The notes under the pieces were generated by a model that worked only from the letters and a program-made list of their open reading frames with translations, made no database searches and had not been told where the DNA came from. Shown here one piece after another: positions 48,501 to 62,476 of a stretch of DNA of 64,000 nt. This stretch comes from Morella rubra. Its lineage: Eukaryota > Streptophyta > Magnoliopsida > Fagales > Myricaceae. The DNA is taken from NCBI GenBank assembly GCA_003952965.2, contig CM025849.1:2550944-2614943 (forward strand), written 5' to 3'. Positions within the stretch are counted from its first letter, which is position 1; each line of letters opens with the position of its first letter. Made by a program: the position numbers and the translations under genes.

Positions 48501-51500
48501 ATGTGGTAATTAATAATGGTGCATGAGACATTTTAATTTTCCTTCTCATAGCTAAGAAAGCATATGAGAAAATTCAATGCAGAGAACTTAGCTTATGAAG
48601 TTGCTTCATCTTCTTCCCAGTAGATGAACATCTGACTGTATATAAAGGTAGAGATAAATACGGAGCAATTCGAGAGAGCTAATAGAACAATAACGAGGTC
48701 TGGGATATAATTTACCTTCTCGAATTTAAGATATGGTATATATATGTCATTGCATAGATCTCAATTGAAAGAACTCGAAGACGATACCGAAGTGGAGATG
48801 GTGGGATGAGAGAGAGCATAAGTGAATTGCACAGTCCTCTGTTCCTAATACAGCTTACTTTTCGCGTTCGTGTATTTTTTTTTTCTCGAAAGCATTTTCA
48901 GGAGGTGTTCGTTTAATATTTCTCCTCGCTCTTGGGAAGTCTACGTTCTATTTCCGGTGCTCCCTGTGGTGCGATAGTCGGAGAAAAGTTCTCGTTCGAG
49001 CATGGTAAACGGTCGCTAGTTAAGGTCACAAAATCGGTTTTGTGGTGTTTTTTGCGCGTGTGCGTTCAGTTTAGAGGGCCAATATCAGGGACGGATAATA
49101 ACGGATTTCGGCCTTTCCGGTTGCTCGAAGATGAGGTGTCAGGCCCATGATACTAACGGCCAAAAATTGGAAGTGACGGCTTATGTTCTGGGTCGTTGGG
49201 CTGTCCTATCTCCCACGTGAGAGAACTAGAGGACTAATATTAATTCTTATTGCAGAGTTCCAGTTATACGGCTCAAGGGTAGTTAGCGTTGTGCCTCTGT
49301 GGCAATTAGGCATAGTGTATTGCTGGGCGGATGTGTGAGGTAAAGAAGAGTACCAATATGTTTTCATTCACTGCACGTGTGATTAAACGTATAATGTGGT
49401 GGTAGGATACCGGTGTACTGTGCACCTCACCGATTGGCTGTATTAAGTGTGACCCCGTGCCCACTGCGCTCGTCGTGTCCGACTTTTTTTGGACGCGTAA
49501 GGCCATTTTTGGGCCATTTGGCTTTTTGTTTAGCGATGAGGAAAGCTAAGTTATTGTTGCCCGCTCTTTTCCATTGTGTAAATTTTTTTTGTGTCATGTT
49601 TATGCCGTTATGGGCGCGTCGCTCGCTTTTCTAAAGTCCTTTATTTCCGTTGTATTATTTACTGTAATCATCTTATTTCATATCTACTATGGATATTTTT
49701 ATCAATACAGTGACAGAATTGAATATATGGAGTGAGAATCATAACATCGGTACTGTAGGTTTATATCAGTATCTGCAATTAACCATAACACAACAGCTCT
49801 AAAATACCTTAGTCAGCAGACTCTAGTTGTTCTTATTCTCTTTACGCTTATCAATGCTAACTCTACTCAAAATCGTCTATAACTTAAAGAACTTGAAATG
49901 TTGATTGTAAAGCTTTGAAACAAATTGTAATTTGTGTCTAAAAATTTAAAAAAAAGTCTAAAACAAATTATGAAATGGAGGAATATAATTAAATTGTGTC
50001 CAAATATTGAAAAGTAGGCATAACCTATTGAACTATCCGCCATCACAACACTGTTCCTAACTATTAATTTTTATATCTATATCGCGAAGAATTTCTACCT
50101 ACACATTAGTAGAACCCTCTATTTATCCGCTTCAATTGACCAATAATAGTCCCACAACATTTCTATCGTGAGAATGTACCCCTCACACAATGAAAAAGCA
50201 GACCCTTATATCTTTGAATGCTATATCTGCTGAATGACCAATCTTCAGCATAAATGCTTCGTAAACACGCGTGCTTTCACTACTTCTCGTAAATCACGTT
50301 TAAAACCCTTCTAATATACAATAACAGCTTTGATGCAGAAAGGCATGTGGCTTCACAAGATAAGACGGACAAATGTGAAGATACACGACTAGCAGAACTT
50401 CCAACATCAATCAAAACCTTACTCACACATGCAACAAATACTATACAACTACATAAAACATTTCTTTCAATATCATTCTACCAGATTTACTAGTGTTCAC
50501 ACAATTGTCGCAGAGAGAAAAGGTAACTAAATGACATCAAAATTATTCTCATAACAGGGAAGGACGACGCAAAGAATATATAAATAATAGGACTGTACCT
50601 AGCGCCATCACTACTCCATCTCGATCTCCGTTGTCAAAGCAGGTAACTCTACATAATTAAGCATTTAAGAGCTGCTATTACAGATTCAGCTAAAAAATAT
50701 AATTATCAAGCAACGAAGAATAAAATTTTACCGTGAACTCAGCCTATAAGTCTTCTTCTCATGATTCAATAACATTTTGCCCAACATCCCCATTACCAGC
50801 CTAGCAGGTTTCTCTTTGGTAGAGAATTTGCAAACCACATAGATTACGTGAGACAACTGTTCTGGCAACACCGCAGCATGCTCCCTACTTTCTTTTGAAT
50901 GCGTGATTTTGAGATCCTATGATATAGATGAATCTGCTCTTTATAATATAGTTGACACCATAGCTCTAACTAAGATAACATCGACATTAGAGTTATTTTT
51001 GTTTCCAATCAGTAAATGCCCTAAACCTTGTCATTACCCCTGTATGTGCGCCTAGCCACACAAGCTGGGAGCGACTCCACGCTTAATTTCACTTATCTTT
51101 TCTTTTAAGTATGTGGAGCGGAAATTAGTTTGCGTGGCTTTTCAAGGAAAGACTGGCACTATATCAGCTGCCGGTGCCGGCTCTCTAGTTAGTAACTGAA
51201 CGCTCATCCGTATTGGCTGTAAACTTTCACAGATTCAAGACTAAATATAAAGTAGGACAGCTATGGAATGTAAGCGCAAACTACTATCCTACTATGCCGC
51301 TCTTTTGTTATCGTGTAAGCTGTATGTCAGCTAAGACGGCTGCAATCTAATATGGTGGTTTTAAACCTACATTGATTTCAGTGTCTTATGTAAGATCGCT
51401 GGTTCTAATCAGTTGAATTCTTTGAATAGGTATTCTATAGCTTCTCATAGCTAAACATTCTAATGCAGTAATACAACATAAAACATGACACTGCATTCGT

Positions 51501-54500
51501 GGAAATAATATATATCTCTGAGGAGAATATCAATACAAATGTGATATCCAGTATCTCTTCCTTGTTCTTTCAAAAAAATATATTAATGGAGCCATAGCTA
51601 GCTGTCCAGCCTTCCTAAGACCAGTTCGTGTTTAGATGTGATTATATTACTCGAATGGCTTTAGCTAGTTATCGCCATCCTCTAGCTTTTCTACAAATGA
51701 TGATTTTAGTCTTAATTATAGTCATTGGGCATCGCTATCGTGGATCTTGTGAGTGCGCATTCTAGAGTTGTATGATAAACATGGATCAACTGGCATTTTC
51801 CTGAAAATAAAAATAATTTGGTACTTTTGATAAAGAGGCACGTCAAAACACAAACTACTCGTACACATTCTTTCAAAATGTTAAACTAAATTTTTCATAA
51901 CAATAACACACTATGTTTTTTCTCACACAAATCTACATCCATATGAATAGCACTATGAGAAATTGGCCTGTCTAATAGCTATTTTATTCGAGTTTCTCTC
52001 ATCCTTCAACAGATGCTACACTAACAAACAACTCAACTACATCCCATCCGTATTTTATCCTAGAGTAAAACCGAGATTTCAGGCCGCTATGATCTCTCTA
52101 CTGTGTATATGTTTCTGCACATCTTCACGGTATATCTCTAATTTCTAACAATAAATATCTACTAACTTATCCAAAAATTTCCAAACTCTAAAGCAATATT
52201 TCGTTTTACACCTTTGAGTCTATTTGTGTAAATTTGGATACCATACCAATTTCTAAACTTGTCGATGAATCATCTGTCCATACCTTTACACACATGATAG
52301 GATTATTATGCATAGGCAGTGAGGTTTCGAGCATTTTGCAGGTCAGCACGGAGTTAATGCAAATCTTTGATTTTACTTAAATATTTGATATTAGCTCTCC
52401 TGATATAAGATAATTCTATACAAACACGCGATTAAGTTATTGTTGGGGTAGTTTTTTGATAAAAAAATTGAATATGTTCGTGTAGATCATTTTGACACTC
52501 TATGAGAGTGCGGAGATTACATCTTCTCGTATTAGTCATCATATTGGACATAAATGTAAAATACTAAAAATATACGTATTGTGCTTAGGCTATGTGGTTC
52601 AACACAATAGCTCTGAGTCGTCGTCAGCGAGCCTATCCTGATTTGATGAAGTAAAGCTTATGCTAAGGCTCACAGCACTTTCAGTCACATGTCTAGTAGT
52701 GCAGTAGAGTAGTCACAGACGAGGACCAGGATGACGGACCGTAGTAATGTATGGAGGAGACGTCGGAGAGCCTTAACGGGCGAGATGAAATAGTGTAGAG
52801 AGGAGCGAGAGAAGGATAATGAGAGCAGGCGCTTATTCTGTACAGATGTATGAGGAGAGACATGAGAGAGAGTATATGAGAGAGAGACGAGCGAGAGAGA
52901 CGAGAGGGAGAGAGCACGCACGAGCTGGCAAGTGGCCGGCAGCTCCGGTGCATGCCAAGTCCTCTCACGGTTGTAGATTGCTAGAGCGAGCGCATGAGAG
53001 CGTCGGGATGACTGTCGGTATTCAAGCTTGTCGACTCTTAGTTCGCGGATTATCAACCATCACCTATGAGGATGACAACACAAATAAAGTTGCAAAGATT
53101 AATAGACGGATCATTTTATGCCAGATGACCGTCATACGAAGAATTTTACCACTACGGAGTAGTTGTGTGCTCTTAATTGGAGGATAGGTAGTTAAGAATG
53201 AAACATGCGCGGAGAGTACTTATGAGAGAAAGAAAGAGAACAGAGAAATAAAGTAGAGAATATATTGACACGGAACGTAAAGTTGTGGTTCGAAGAAAAA
53301 AATGGGAGAAGGTTTGAATGCTGTTAGCAGTTGCAAGTGGGGTGTTGCAAAATCGATCGGTAGTAACATAAAAAATCTAAACTCTCTAACTTCTAAGGAA
53401 CACAGCTACATAGGATGAGATCTACAAAGAAATATAAGGTCAATTATTACAGTGAAGGTTTTTAAGGTAAAGGATATGAATTCATCATGAGAGAATTGAA
53501 TTTAAAGACCAAAAATGTAATGCTTTTTGTGCTCACTAGGCAATCTGCAAATGGTTGAAAAGATGCAAAGTTCTTATATGGTATGTAACCAGCGGTCTCT
53601 ACCTGGCGATGGGCGGATTCTTTCTCTTGTTATATTCCGGCACCCCAATTAGTTTTGACTTGCTGGCTTGGCACCCCATATACTTCTTTCAACCTTTGAC
53701 TATCTGACTTTTACAGGGTAAAAACAACACCAATAGAGCAAGAGGAAGAGGAGAGTAGATTTAAGACAAACTTGGAGTAGACTGAGCAAAGAGATAAGAC
53801 CAAAACATGGGAATAAATAGGATTTTATTGAGTATATAAGTCTATAGGCAAGTGGGTTATCTGTCTCTATTTTCAGCTAATCCTATGCTGTCAATATCTC
53901 AGCTAAAATCGCTGAAAGACAGGTGGATATGAGATATCCTATGGCTAGTACGTTGACGATTGGTGAGCTGTTACGGAGTTAACCCAGTCGAGTGACTCAT
54001 ATCTTAAGAGATTCAGAGTTAGGGTCATTAAAGGCGGGAAGTTATATAATTACTCCAATCGTAATATACAGCTCGCATATACAGATTATTAGACCTGACA
54101 GCAAAGTTTATTTGGGTATTACTAGAAATAATAACGATGCCAGCTATTTTATACTCAACAAGATACTGTTGGTGTTCCACTGTCGTGCGCATCTGCGGTC
54201 TCTAATGTTATCTGGTGTTGATGATCGCGCTGACTTGCTTAGATCCATATGGCATAGTTCAATATATTTTTAGACCGGTTCAATAAAACAGCCATCGCAT
54301 AAAGTGAATGATACAGTTGAGAGAATATGCAAATTTATAAGTATTAAGAATTATAGGGAGGGGTAATATATTTTGTAACTCTAATAATGTGATTTGTATT
54401 TTCTCGAGAACGTGTATGAGCGTTAAATTGAAGAACTAAAGAAGATAACCTCATAAATTTTGTAGTAACTTTGCTCATCATGCTGATTTTATGTTTGTCG

Positions 54501-57500
54501 TAAATGTATGATATGAAGAGAAAAATTAAATTTGTAGCAAATTCAAAGCGCAATGTAAGCATATATAGGAATAGCTTTCTAGTTGGAAAAGTAATCTCTG
54601 GGACGATGTTTTTAAGATGCATTTGATTTTTGTTGTTATGTTATTGTTATAAATGTGAAAGTAGCCAGAATTTGATAAGTTAGACGTGAGATTATAAGAA
54701 GTATTAAGAGATGATTTCTAATTTTTATTTAGTTTTTAGATAGTATATAGATGCAAGAACAACGTGATATATTATTAAGTATAATTTTCTTGTACAACTT
54801 AGCAATTTTGGATATATGATTATTCAAAACATGAAACTTCATGTATTGTGTACTTATGATCGATCAGAGAAGGAGGTCACTTTTATATTTTTATCTACAA
54901 CTGAAGAACAGCAAAATGGAAATAAGTGGATAGCAGAATTTATAATACAATATGTCAACACTAACTTTAACGTATTTTGTGATATAAAGCTCCCGCATTC
55001 TGAGAAATAATCTATTCCCTTAGTATTTGAGCTATAGGAGAGAAAATCCTCATACGCATAAAAGCAATTATCACGATTGTCATAACTGCCCTATAAGAAT
55101 ACAATGAAGCTTGGGAGGATTCAATTCAAGGATCTTCTGCCTTAAAAATCATTGAGCCACCACTTTTGTCACATCACAAAGTTTCTTATATTATTGATGA
55201 TAACATATCATTGTTATTAAATTTTAAATTTTGATTAGAGAACTGGAGAGAGAAACTATAGGATCGATAATGAGTAACATTGTTGCCGACTCGCATCCTT
55301 TAGTGACTATTGATTTGTACTTTTATCTCCGTGATGTTATGTATTATCAGTGCCCTGTCATTTGTGTTTGTGTGTTTTGCTTCGTAATATTTGAATAGTG
55401 CATATCAAGGTGGCGGTTCTCTGTTGATTTGAATAACTGGGCTATCACTGTGGTAAATAGGATAATTGAGAATAATTGGATTAATATGGTAAAAGTCATT
55501 ATCTTAATTTCGTTGTAACCTATTTCCTCTCGGATTATGACCATGGGCAAAATACAAATTTGGTTTTTTGGACTACGTGCTCTAAAGATTTTTCCGCAAA
55601 ATATATACAAGTAGATTAATTTCGTTAAAGTACCATAGCTACGGTACTTTTACAGAGATGTGTGTGGTTTAGGGATAACCATTAGGATGCTCAGTAGATT
55701 GGCTTATGAATCATTTCACGCATTTAAATGTTGAAGATTAAGAACTTACGCTATTCAATTATGTTCTGTGGGGATTTTGCTTTTCGATTGAATAGAGCAG
55801 CTTCTATCAGTGTTTCTGATTTCAATGCTAACCATAATTGTCTTTATGCATTTTATTGTTGATCTGTACATGTTTCTATTAATACCGTCTTTATAATTTT
55901 GATAGTTTCCTGTAATTTTGCTTCGGGATAATGGGACCATTGTTGTTCTTAAATTCATATCTCCTACGTACCATTAAGATTAATTATAGTACTGTGTGGA
56001 TTATGCATTTTACGAGTGGTAGGACCAACTCTAGTATATGCTATTGTTGGATTTGAGAGATTTAATTGATTTATTTGTGTGTATGTTTTGCAATAGGAGG
56101 GTAACACACTGTAATTGCAAAGAATAATTATATATTACTTTGTGTTACTGTAAGGAGTACTATTTCTCTCTTATCCTCTCACCTTGTATCGGCATGATAC
56201 TTTTTGTCTTTCTGTTTAGGCCTTTTTCGTGAATGTACTTTATATAACTGCTTATTTTCACCCGTCCATAGGAATGCTAATACTTGTTTTACTAAAATCA
56301 GATTCCTACATTAAGACTGTGATATGACTTAGCAATTGGCAACTGAAATTTAGAGCATACAACCCGTGTAAAGGATATCACAGCTAACCAAAAAATAGTT
56401 ATTTTACAGCTTAATTATCCCAGTGCTTGTGCGTTGTGTGTAGCCACGATTTTCTTATGTGTACAGTCATCAACCGCTACATTTTTCTGTAGTCATTAAT
56501 ATATCCTGCAAATTACTTTCCAGTTATGCTGCTGTGCACTAAACATTTGTTATGGGGTGTTGTGTATATGTGTTCTGTGAGATAAAAACAGCTAAAACGT
56601 TTAGAATTAGTCTTATTAGGTTGATATGATAATAGAGATTATTTGTGAAGTTTTTTATGTTCAAAAGAAGACTTAATTTCGTAATAAAATACACTAATGA
56701 AATCAGTTTGATCAGGTGCTGTCTACACAAATGGCACATTGAGTAGTGTGTAGATACGTGACGATTGATACTAGCGAGTCTAAAATTGTACATAGAGGCT
56801 CGAGCTTATCCTTATGCCAAAAAATATTGCACGGTATAAGAGTACAGTGATAGAAGATAAATAAAAGCATTCTCATTTCTACAATACAAATTTTTGGTCA
56901 CATTATCATATTTTAAACTATACAATTAGAGAGCAATCTCAATTTTGTTTTGTTACGTTTAATACTTAATAAGGAAAGACCATCGACTATGCCTTTTGTA
57001 TTTTATGTATGGCTTTTTTAGCACTATCGACTATTCGCTACATTTGCTTCTACGCCTGTCCACGCTCAGTAATTTTGATTTGCTAATGCTAGATGTACTT
57101 TGTTTGATTCTTTTGATGCACTGCGTTATTTAATGTCTTGCACTCTTTTATGCTTCTATATTTTACTCTTGGATCTTTCATGGTTTCTCCGATTCGTGCA
57201 TAGTTCAATCCATAGGTTGAAAATACTAGGCTAGCGAGGGAAAATGTTCATTGCTGTAGGATTATGGATACACATTCACGATTAGCATCGGTTTGTATGC
57301 TACATGAAATTTCCTAGGATATTAAAAATTAGAATAAATATAGAAGATGATTATAATTGTTGTCTCTTTCTGGCTAATTTGTAGAATTTTGATCATCGTA
57401 GGAATGAGATAATTCTCAAGGTTCACATACGCATCTTCGGTTAGAGTCGAGATCGAATTAATCGCACCATAGTGAAGAAAACAAACATCTTTAAAGTATA

Positions 57501-60230
57501 GCACTTCAAGCATGCAAGAAGTGGACCTACGCAGAAGTGCAATAAGGCAAATGCTTCACAATTAAGCACGCAACATCGTATTATCTCATTATTTAACTTG
57601 TGTGTCTTGTCCATTTGAGCTCACACACTAATTGCACTAGATGTACTCAGGCTAAATTTTCAACAGTTGGTATAGCACTGTATGATACTCGACTACTTTG
57701 AAAAGTATGATACCCAATATGCAAGATCATCCAGTGAGATTTACTGAAGTAGCTCGTTTCCTATTATTTTCTCTCAATTTAATGGTCTGTGGCCTATTCG
57801 TGGTATTATCAGCTTTCTCACAATACGTGGAGCACACACAACTGGTCCATCTCTTGGCCAAACAATTTGTTGTCTTATGTGGCTAGACTGAGGATCTCGA
57901 CCTTTTGTTCTTAAGAGTTCGTATACATACTTCCATGTAGATTATTGAGTATTATCTTGAGAATTATGTTGTGAGAGAAATCAAAAATTAGGCTCCATTC
58001 ATCCATATTCTTTCAGGTTCTTGCTTGTCAGACCACTAGTGATAGATTGCATACCTCTATGACATGAATGTTAGATCAAATGAGTTGAAGTGAGTGAGAG
58101 TAGAGTGTGATTATGAGTTGTACAAAAATTGAGTTCATTGATAGGATTTAGATGAAATAGTCTTGGTGAGAATGATTGTTAATTAGATATTAGAGAAAAC
58201 ACTGAGATATGCTGATAAGAGTACGGAAAAAGTAGAGCCATTGTCTTCATAAACCTCACGCTGACTAATTGAACTTGCAGGAGAGAGATTGATGATATGT
58301 AATTTGAAGACAGCAAATGAGAACTCATGTTGAGGACCTAGCATTTCATCAGATGGTTTGTATCTCATTGGGTAATTATGACTACGCAAATCACGTGGAC
58401 TTGTAATGTTTTAGGATACAGATGGACATGTAGCACTGAGCGTCGTCTTAAGGCCAAATATAATAAACTAAGAAATGAATTTGTGCTATAGACTGATTAA
58501 TCAAACATGCTGAGGTGTTATAACATAGATAGTAGCACTACTGTTTGTTAAATTGAGTGTTAATATTTAGAAACATTGAACTTAAATAGAGTGAACGAGA
58601 ATAAGTGATGGCAGAAATAGGCATTGCTGATCTAGGACTGTAACAAGGTCAGGAGTGGGTTCGATGCGTTCTGGCAAATCAGATGTTGTGTTAAATAAGA
58701 CAAAGGATAACTTATAAGGCATCAATCTGTTGGATGCTCTATGGAGTGAAGCTTTTAGCAGATATTAATTATAACTAATATCATTTGTCGCATGACATAA
58801 TATGTGAAGTAGGCAGACCTCGCGAATGTTATGTGGAGAATTTGTAAGTTAATATGAGAGATAGTATGATGTTGTTTTTGCAAGTTCGCAAATGTTAAAT
58901 AATACTCATGAGGGGTTGCAATCCCACCAAACTATCGAGTTTGCCAGGACCGCTCTAATTAGGTGCATATTGTTTGGCAACAAGCGCCATACAACATTCG
59001 AAGGAATCCGCCTAAAGGTGGCTACCAGTTTTTAACCATGGCATGTAAGTCTATGATAACATATGCATAATTTGAAGGTCCTGGGTAAGAATTCAAACAA
59101 CAGTGTATTAGTGACTTTTGGAGGTTGCGTTGTGACGCGGCACTGCTTACGCTATATATTGCCTAAGCAGAAGCAGACTAGTATATATTATATGGGACTC
59201 AATAAACGCTGATAATGTTAATATGTTGTTGGGAGGCGAGGATACTCTTGTCGAGTTTTTGTACATGGATGGTATGCACTTGTAGTGTGAGCTTTTTTTG
59301 TGTGATTTATTAGTTTTTGAACGCTATAATAGTTCGTTCTTTTAGCTATTTCATTGAGTGGTGATCTCTAAAACGGTTAAATTACAGAAAGTCATTGATA
59401 GCAGGTTAAGTATTTGTAATATGCACTCGGGTCTGTGCGTGGGGCTTGTGTACTCTGGATATCCTATTTTTCGCCGAGACTCGATTTTTGATAATGTAGA
59501 TAATTAGCCACTAGTGGATGATTGAGGTCTATGCTCGTATGTCTCTATAAATGGATTGCTGAGTATTAGGGTCTGCAGACATTGTGTGCCTAAAGTTCTA
59601 CGGGGTTTTGCGTTAGTCGAATTTAGTACCTGTTGAGATCTATATATCATAATCTTCATAGCTGTAGAAGGAGATGATAGAAAGCTTCTAGACATAGTAA
59701 AAAGAAAGTATTGGTGTGGAGGAGTGCTCATGGGTAGTGGGAGTGTTAAGGGGATGACCGATCCTGGGTGTTTATCGTGGGATTCCTTTGCATTTGACTT
59801 ATTGGTAGATCGACGATAATCTTACAACAATAGTAACGTTGTTTGTAAGCTATAACGACGGGTGGTGGGTTGAGCTAACTCTATCTTGCTAAAAGGTGTT
59901 ATTTCTGTTGTGCAGTGATTCGAGGCTCTCGAGTACTATAGACAAGTTTGTCTTTTGTGAGGATTTCTCTCGAGTGGGTTTGGATTGTTTTGCAGTGATG
60001 CTGTCATGAGTTTGTCAGTTGTGTGTGAAGTGTGAAAAATAATTGTAGTGTGAACGTTGCAGTGGTGGTGGTGGGGATAGGGCTTGCTTGGTATGGATGG
60101 GTGGAGCGGACTTTGGTTGATGTTTTGTTTGTTTTTGTCATCCTATCCAAGCCGTCCTCCTTTTTATGTTCCTTTTGTACTGTGAAATATATCTATTGTG
60201 AGTTTGTGGTGTTCTTTACTCATGATTGTT
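33550..60230. other. Probable unpolished long-read fill with fold-back (artefact)
   Basis: No frame exceeds 136 codons in about 26.7 kb, and no gene or transposon motif can be read in the forward half. The right part is a reverse complement of clean DNA to the left: 33200-33400 with 48930-49222, 32605-32745 with 49895-50022, 32070-32260 with 50600-50820, 31905-32030 with 50860-51110, 29870-30010 with 55075-55230, and 29155-29195 with about 56360-56405. Some patches are almost identical over 100-130 bases. Between them the copy is stretched by one- to few-base insertions, so about 4.2 kb becomes about 7.4 kb. This is the pattern of a high-error read that ran around a hairpin, with local short-read correction. 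Both borders were judged by eye. True biological content is unknown. Confidence 0.75.
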
Positions 60231-62476
60231 GAGGGGTCAGGGCCCTTTGGGTTTACTGAGTACCCAATAAAATTCCTGGCCGGCTATAGTTCGTCCATGC
60301 GGAATGCACAGGGATTGCAGTACGACATCAACAATACCTTGCAGAGAGGCTTTATTACCTTCTCCTATTTTAGGATTAGTTTCTTTTTGACTGGACTAAA
60401 CTTGACCCTTTTTTGGGACTTGCAAAGATTAGGCTATGTCCCCATTTGGTAGGGGCACTGGGACATGGCCTAACATGTCGACCATCTCGCAACCCTTAAT
60501 GCCTTCTGACGAACCCAAAACAAAAACCGTTTGGCATAAGCTGCGACCTTAGCTCCGTAACCTCCACGAGGTGAAGACGGCATCACTTCTCTACAACGAG
60601 AAAGTTATAACGAAACTTCGTAATGGCAGGAAAAAGACCCTGTTTTCTTTTTTTAATGCTTTTCAAAAAAGCACCTCTCGGCACGTGATGTTATTATGAA
60701 CTATTTATTACGTGGTATTTGACGACTGCGGCATTTAGCTCTGTATGCTTTGGATTACAATCTTATAGAGCACGTTTTACTGGGAATAATGGCTCAAGTA
60801 ATTCCTTCACTTTATTTTCATGCTTTCATGTAAAGGGAATAATGGCTCCAAGTTCCCCTAATTATTCCCACGAAGATGTCCTTTCTCTCTCCAAGAACTC
60901 AAGAAAACGGCCCCCTACAAGCCCAAGGAAGAGGATTAAAGAGAAAAGAAACGAAAGGCAAAACGCTCCGTAATGGACACCTGTGTTACGATCTCCCTTT
61001 TTCATGAAAGCCATCATAATTTTCATGACTCCACCCCCCAATCTGTTGGTTTTGGGTGACCACTTCCTGAATCGACGCAACTAATCGCGCCAAACTGTCT
61101 CTTTCGTAAATATATATATATAGCTTCTGACAACGTTGTAGATTATCATTCCACAAATAATAAATTTAATATGCTATTCTATGGCATATGGGTCTTGGTA
61201 AGACTTTCTAATGTTGTCAGCTTTTTTAGACGTTGGGATCCGGAACATCCTACATTTGATGAAACAACCTCTCGTAAATACTTTCATATTGGCTGACTAT
61301 TTGGCAAAAGAATGGACTTAGGGTAAAAATTGGGAACTTTTGGTGGCCCAAAGATTTCAAGTTACACAAAATGGTGGGTGGTCATCATATATCAAATTGT
61401 GATTTTAGACTTTTTTGTCTTATTGTATTGAGAGGTACTCCGTACTTTGACAAGCTTGGATTTGTTAGTATTAAATCTTAGTTTATGTTATTTTTTGTTT
61501 CTATTTTTGGACGTTGGTAATTTATTCTTTGGGACTTTCTCTTTGTGTTTGTGAATCGTGTTTGGTACAATGTAACCATGATATTCTTCTACTATAAATG
61601 AGAGTATTTAATAAAAATTAGAAATTCTTCTACTATAAATGAGAGTATTTAATAAAAATTAGAAGTACCATGTATATAAAATTTGTTATCAAGTAGTAGC
61701 GGTGATCACGTTCTTGATTGAGCTAATTAGTGTTTCGATGAGGTAATTGATGTTTCTCAGGTGGCTTATGTTTCTTAAAACATTTAAAGCATGTTCCACC
61801 TAGCCATAAAATGGGATTTAGGAATCAACTTTGTACTGGTTTAGGAATTGGCATCATTGGGTACATCTAAATCAACAAGAAGTATATTTGTTACTCTTTC
61901 CCCATTCTCATTCTTATTGTTATTGGTTACCATACATGTAGCTATGAAGTTAGATTTTAGGGGATATATTTAGTTAATATGTGAACCAATGATCGAGTTT
62001 CTACTTGAATTGCATAGAATAATTTTGAGAGATAGACACAACATATAAATTATACTATATTTAATATTATTTGTGTGAACTTTCTGTCAGTGTGACTATG
62101 TAAGTCTTATAATAAACGTTATCCGTAAATGGGAGATAAGTTTTGACCTTAGAATTAGAAATGCTGTGCAAATGTCGTTATAAAATCATCAATTAGTCAA
62201 ACGGTACGATTTGGCAATGCTGCATGCACCACTAAATGGGCCGTTTGTTTTGACAAGGAGTGCTTACTGAATTAATGGGCTCTCTTAGTGTAAGACAGTT
62301 TGGAAATGGGCTCTTTTTCCAAAACCAAATATCTCTGCCTGGCTGCTATCTCAAAAAATAATTTCAAAAGTTTTTTCTGTAAAGAACTAATGAACAAAAG
62401 AAAAACTAAATGCATATCATGCAACTAGCTCTATCTAATACAAAAGTTGTTGAATTGCTAAATAAAGACTGGTGAA
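60230..62476. other. Intergenic DNA before the scaffold gap
   Basis: Sequence texture returns to normal. No gene is supported; the short frames at 60719-60973 (plus) and 60862-61080 (minus) overlap each other and match nothing I know. An AT dinucleotide run lies near 61110-61122. No exon of the DRP1 gene seen at 63539 could be recognised here. Confidence 0.5.
61583..61664. repeat. 41-bp perfect tandem duplication
   Basis: Two identical adjacent copies start with attcttctactataaatgag at 61583 and 61624. The period is 41 bases. Perfect identity implies a recent duplication or an assembly slip. Confidence 0.9.

Noticed and set aside
33550-60230. An unusual AT-rich region without genes, which could be taken for a novel element or organellar insert
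   Set aside because: The reverse-complement match to clean flanking DNA and the insertion-heavy error pattern point to an assembly artefact. No organellar gene or rRNA/tRNA could be recognised.
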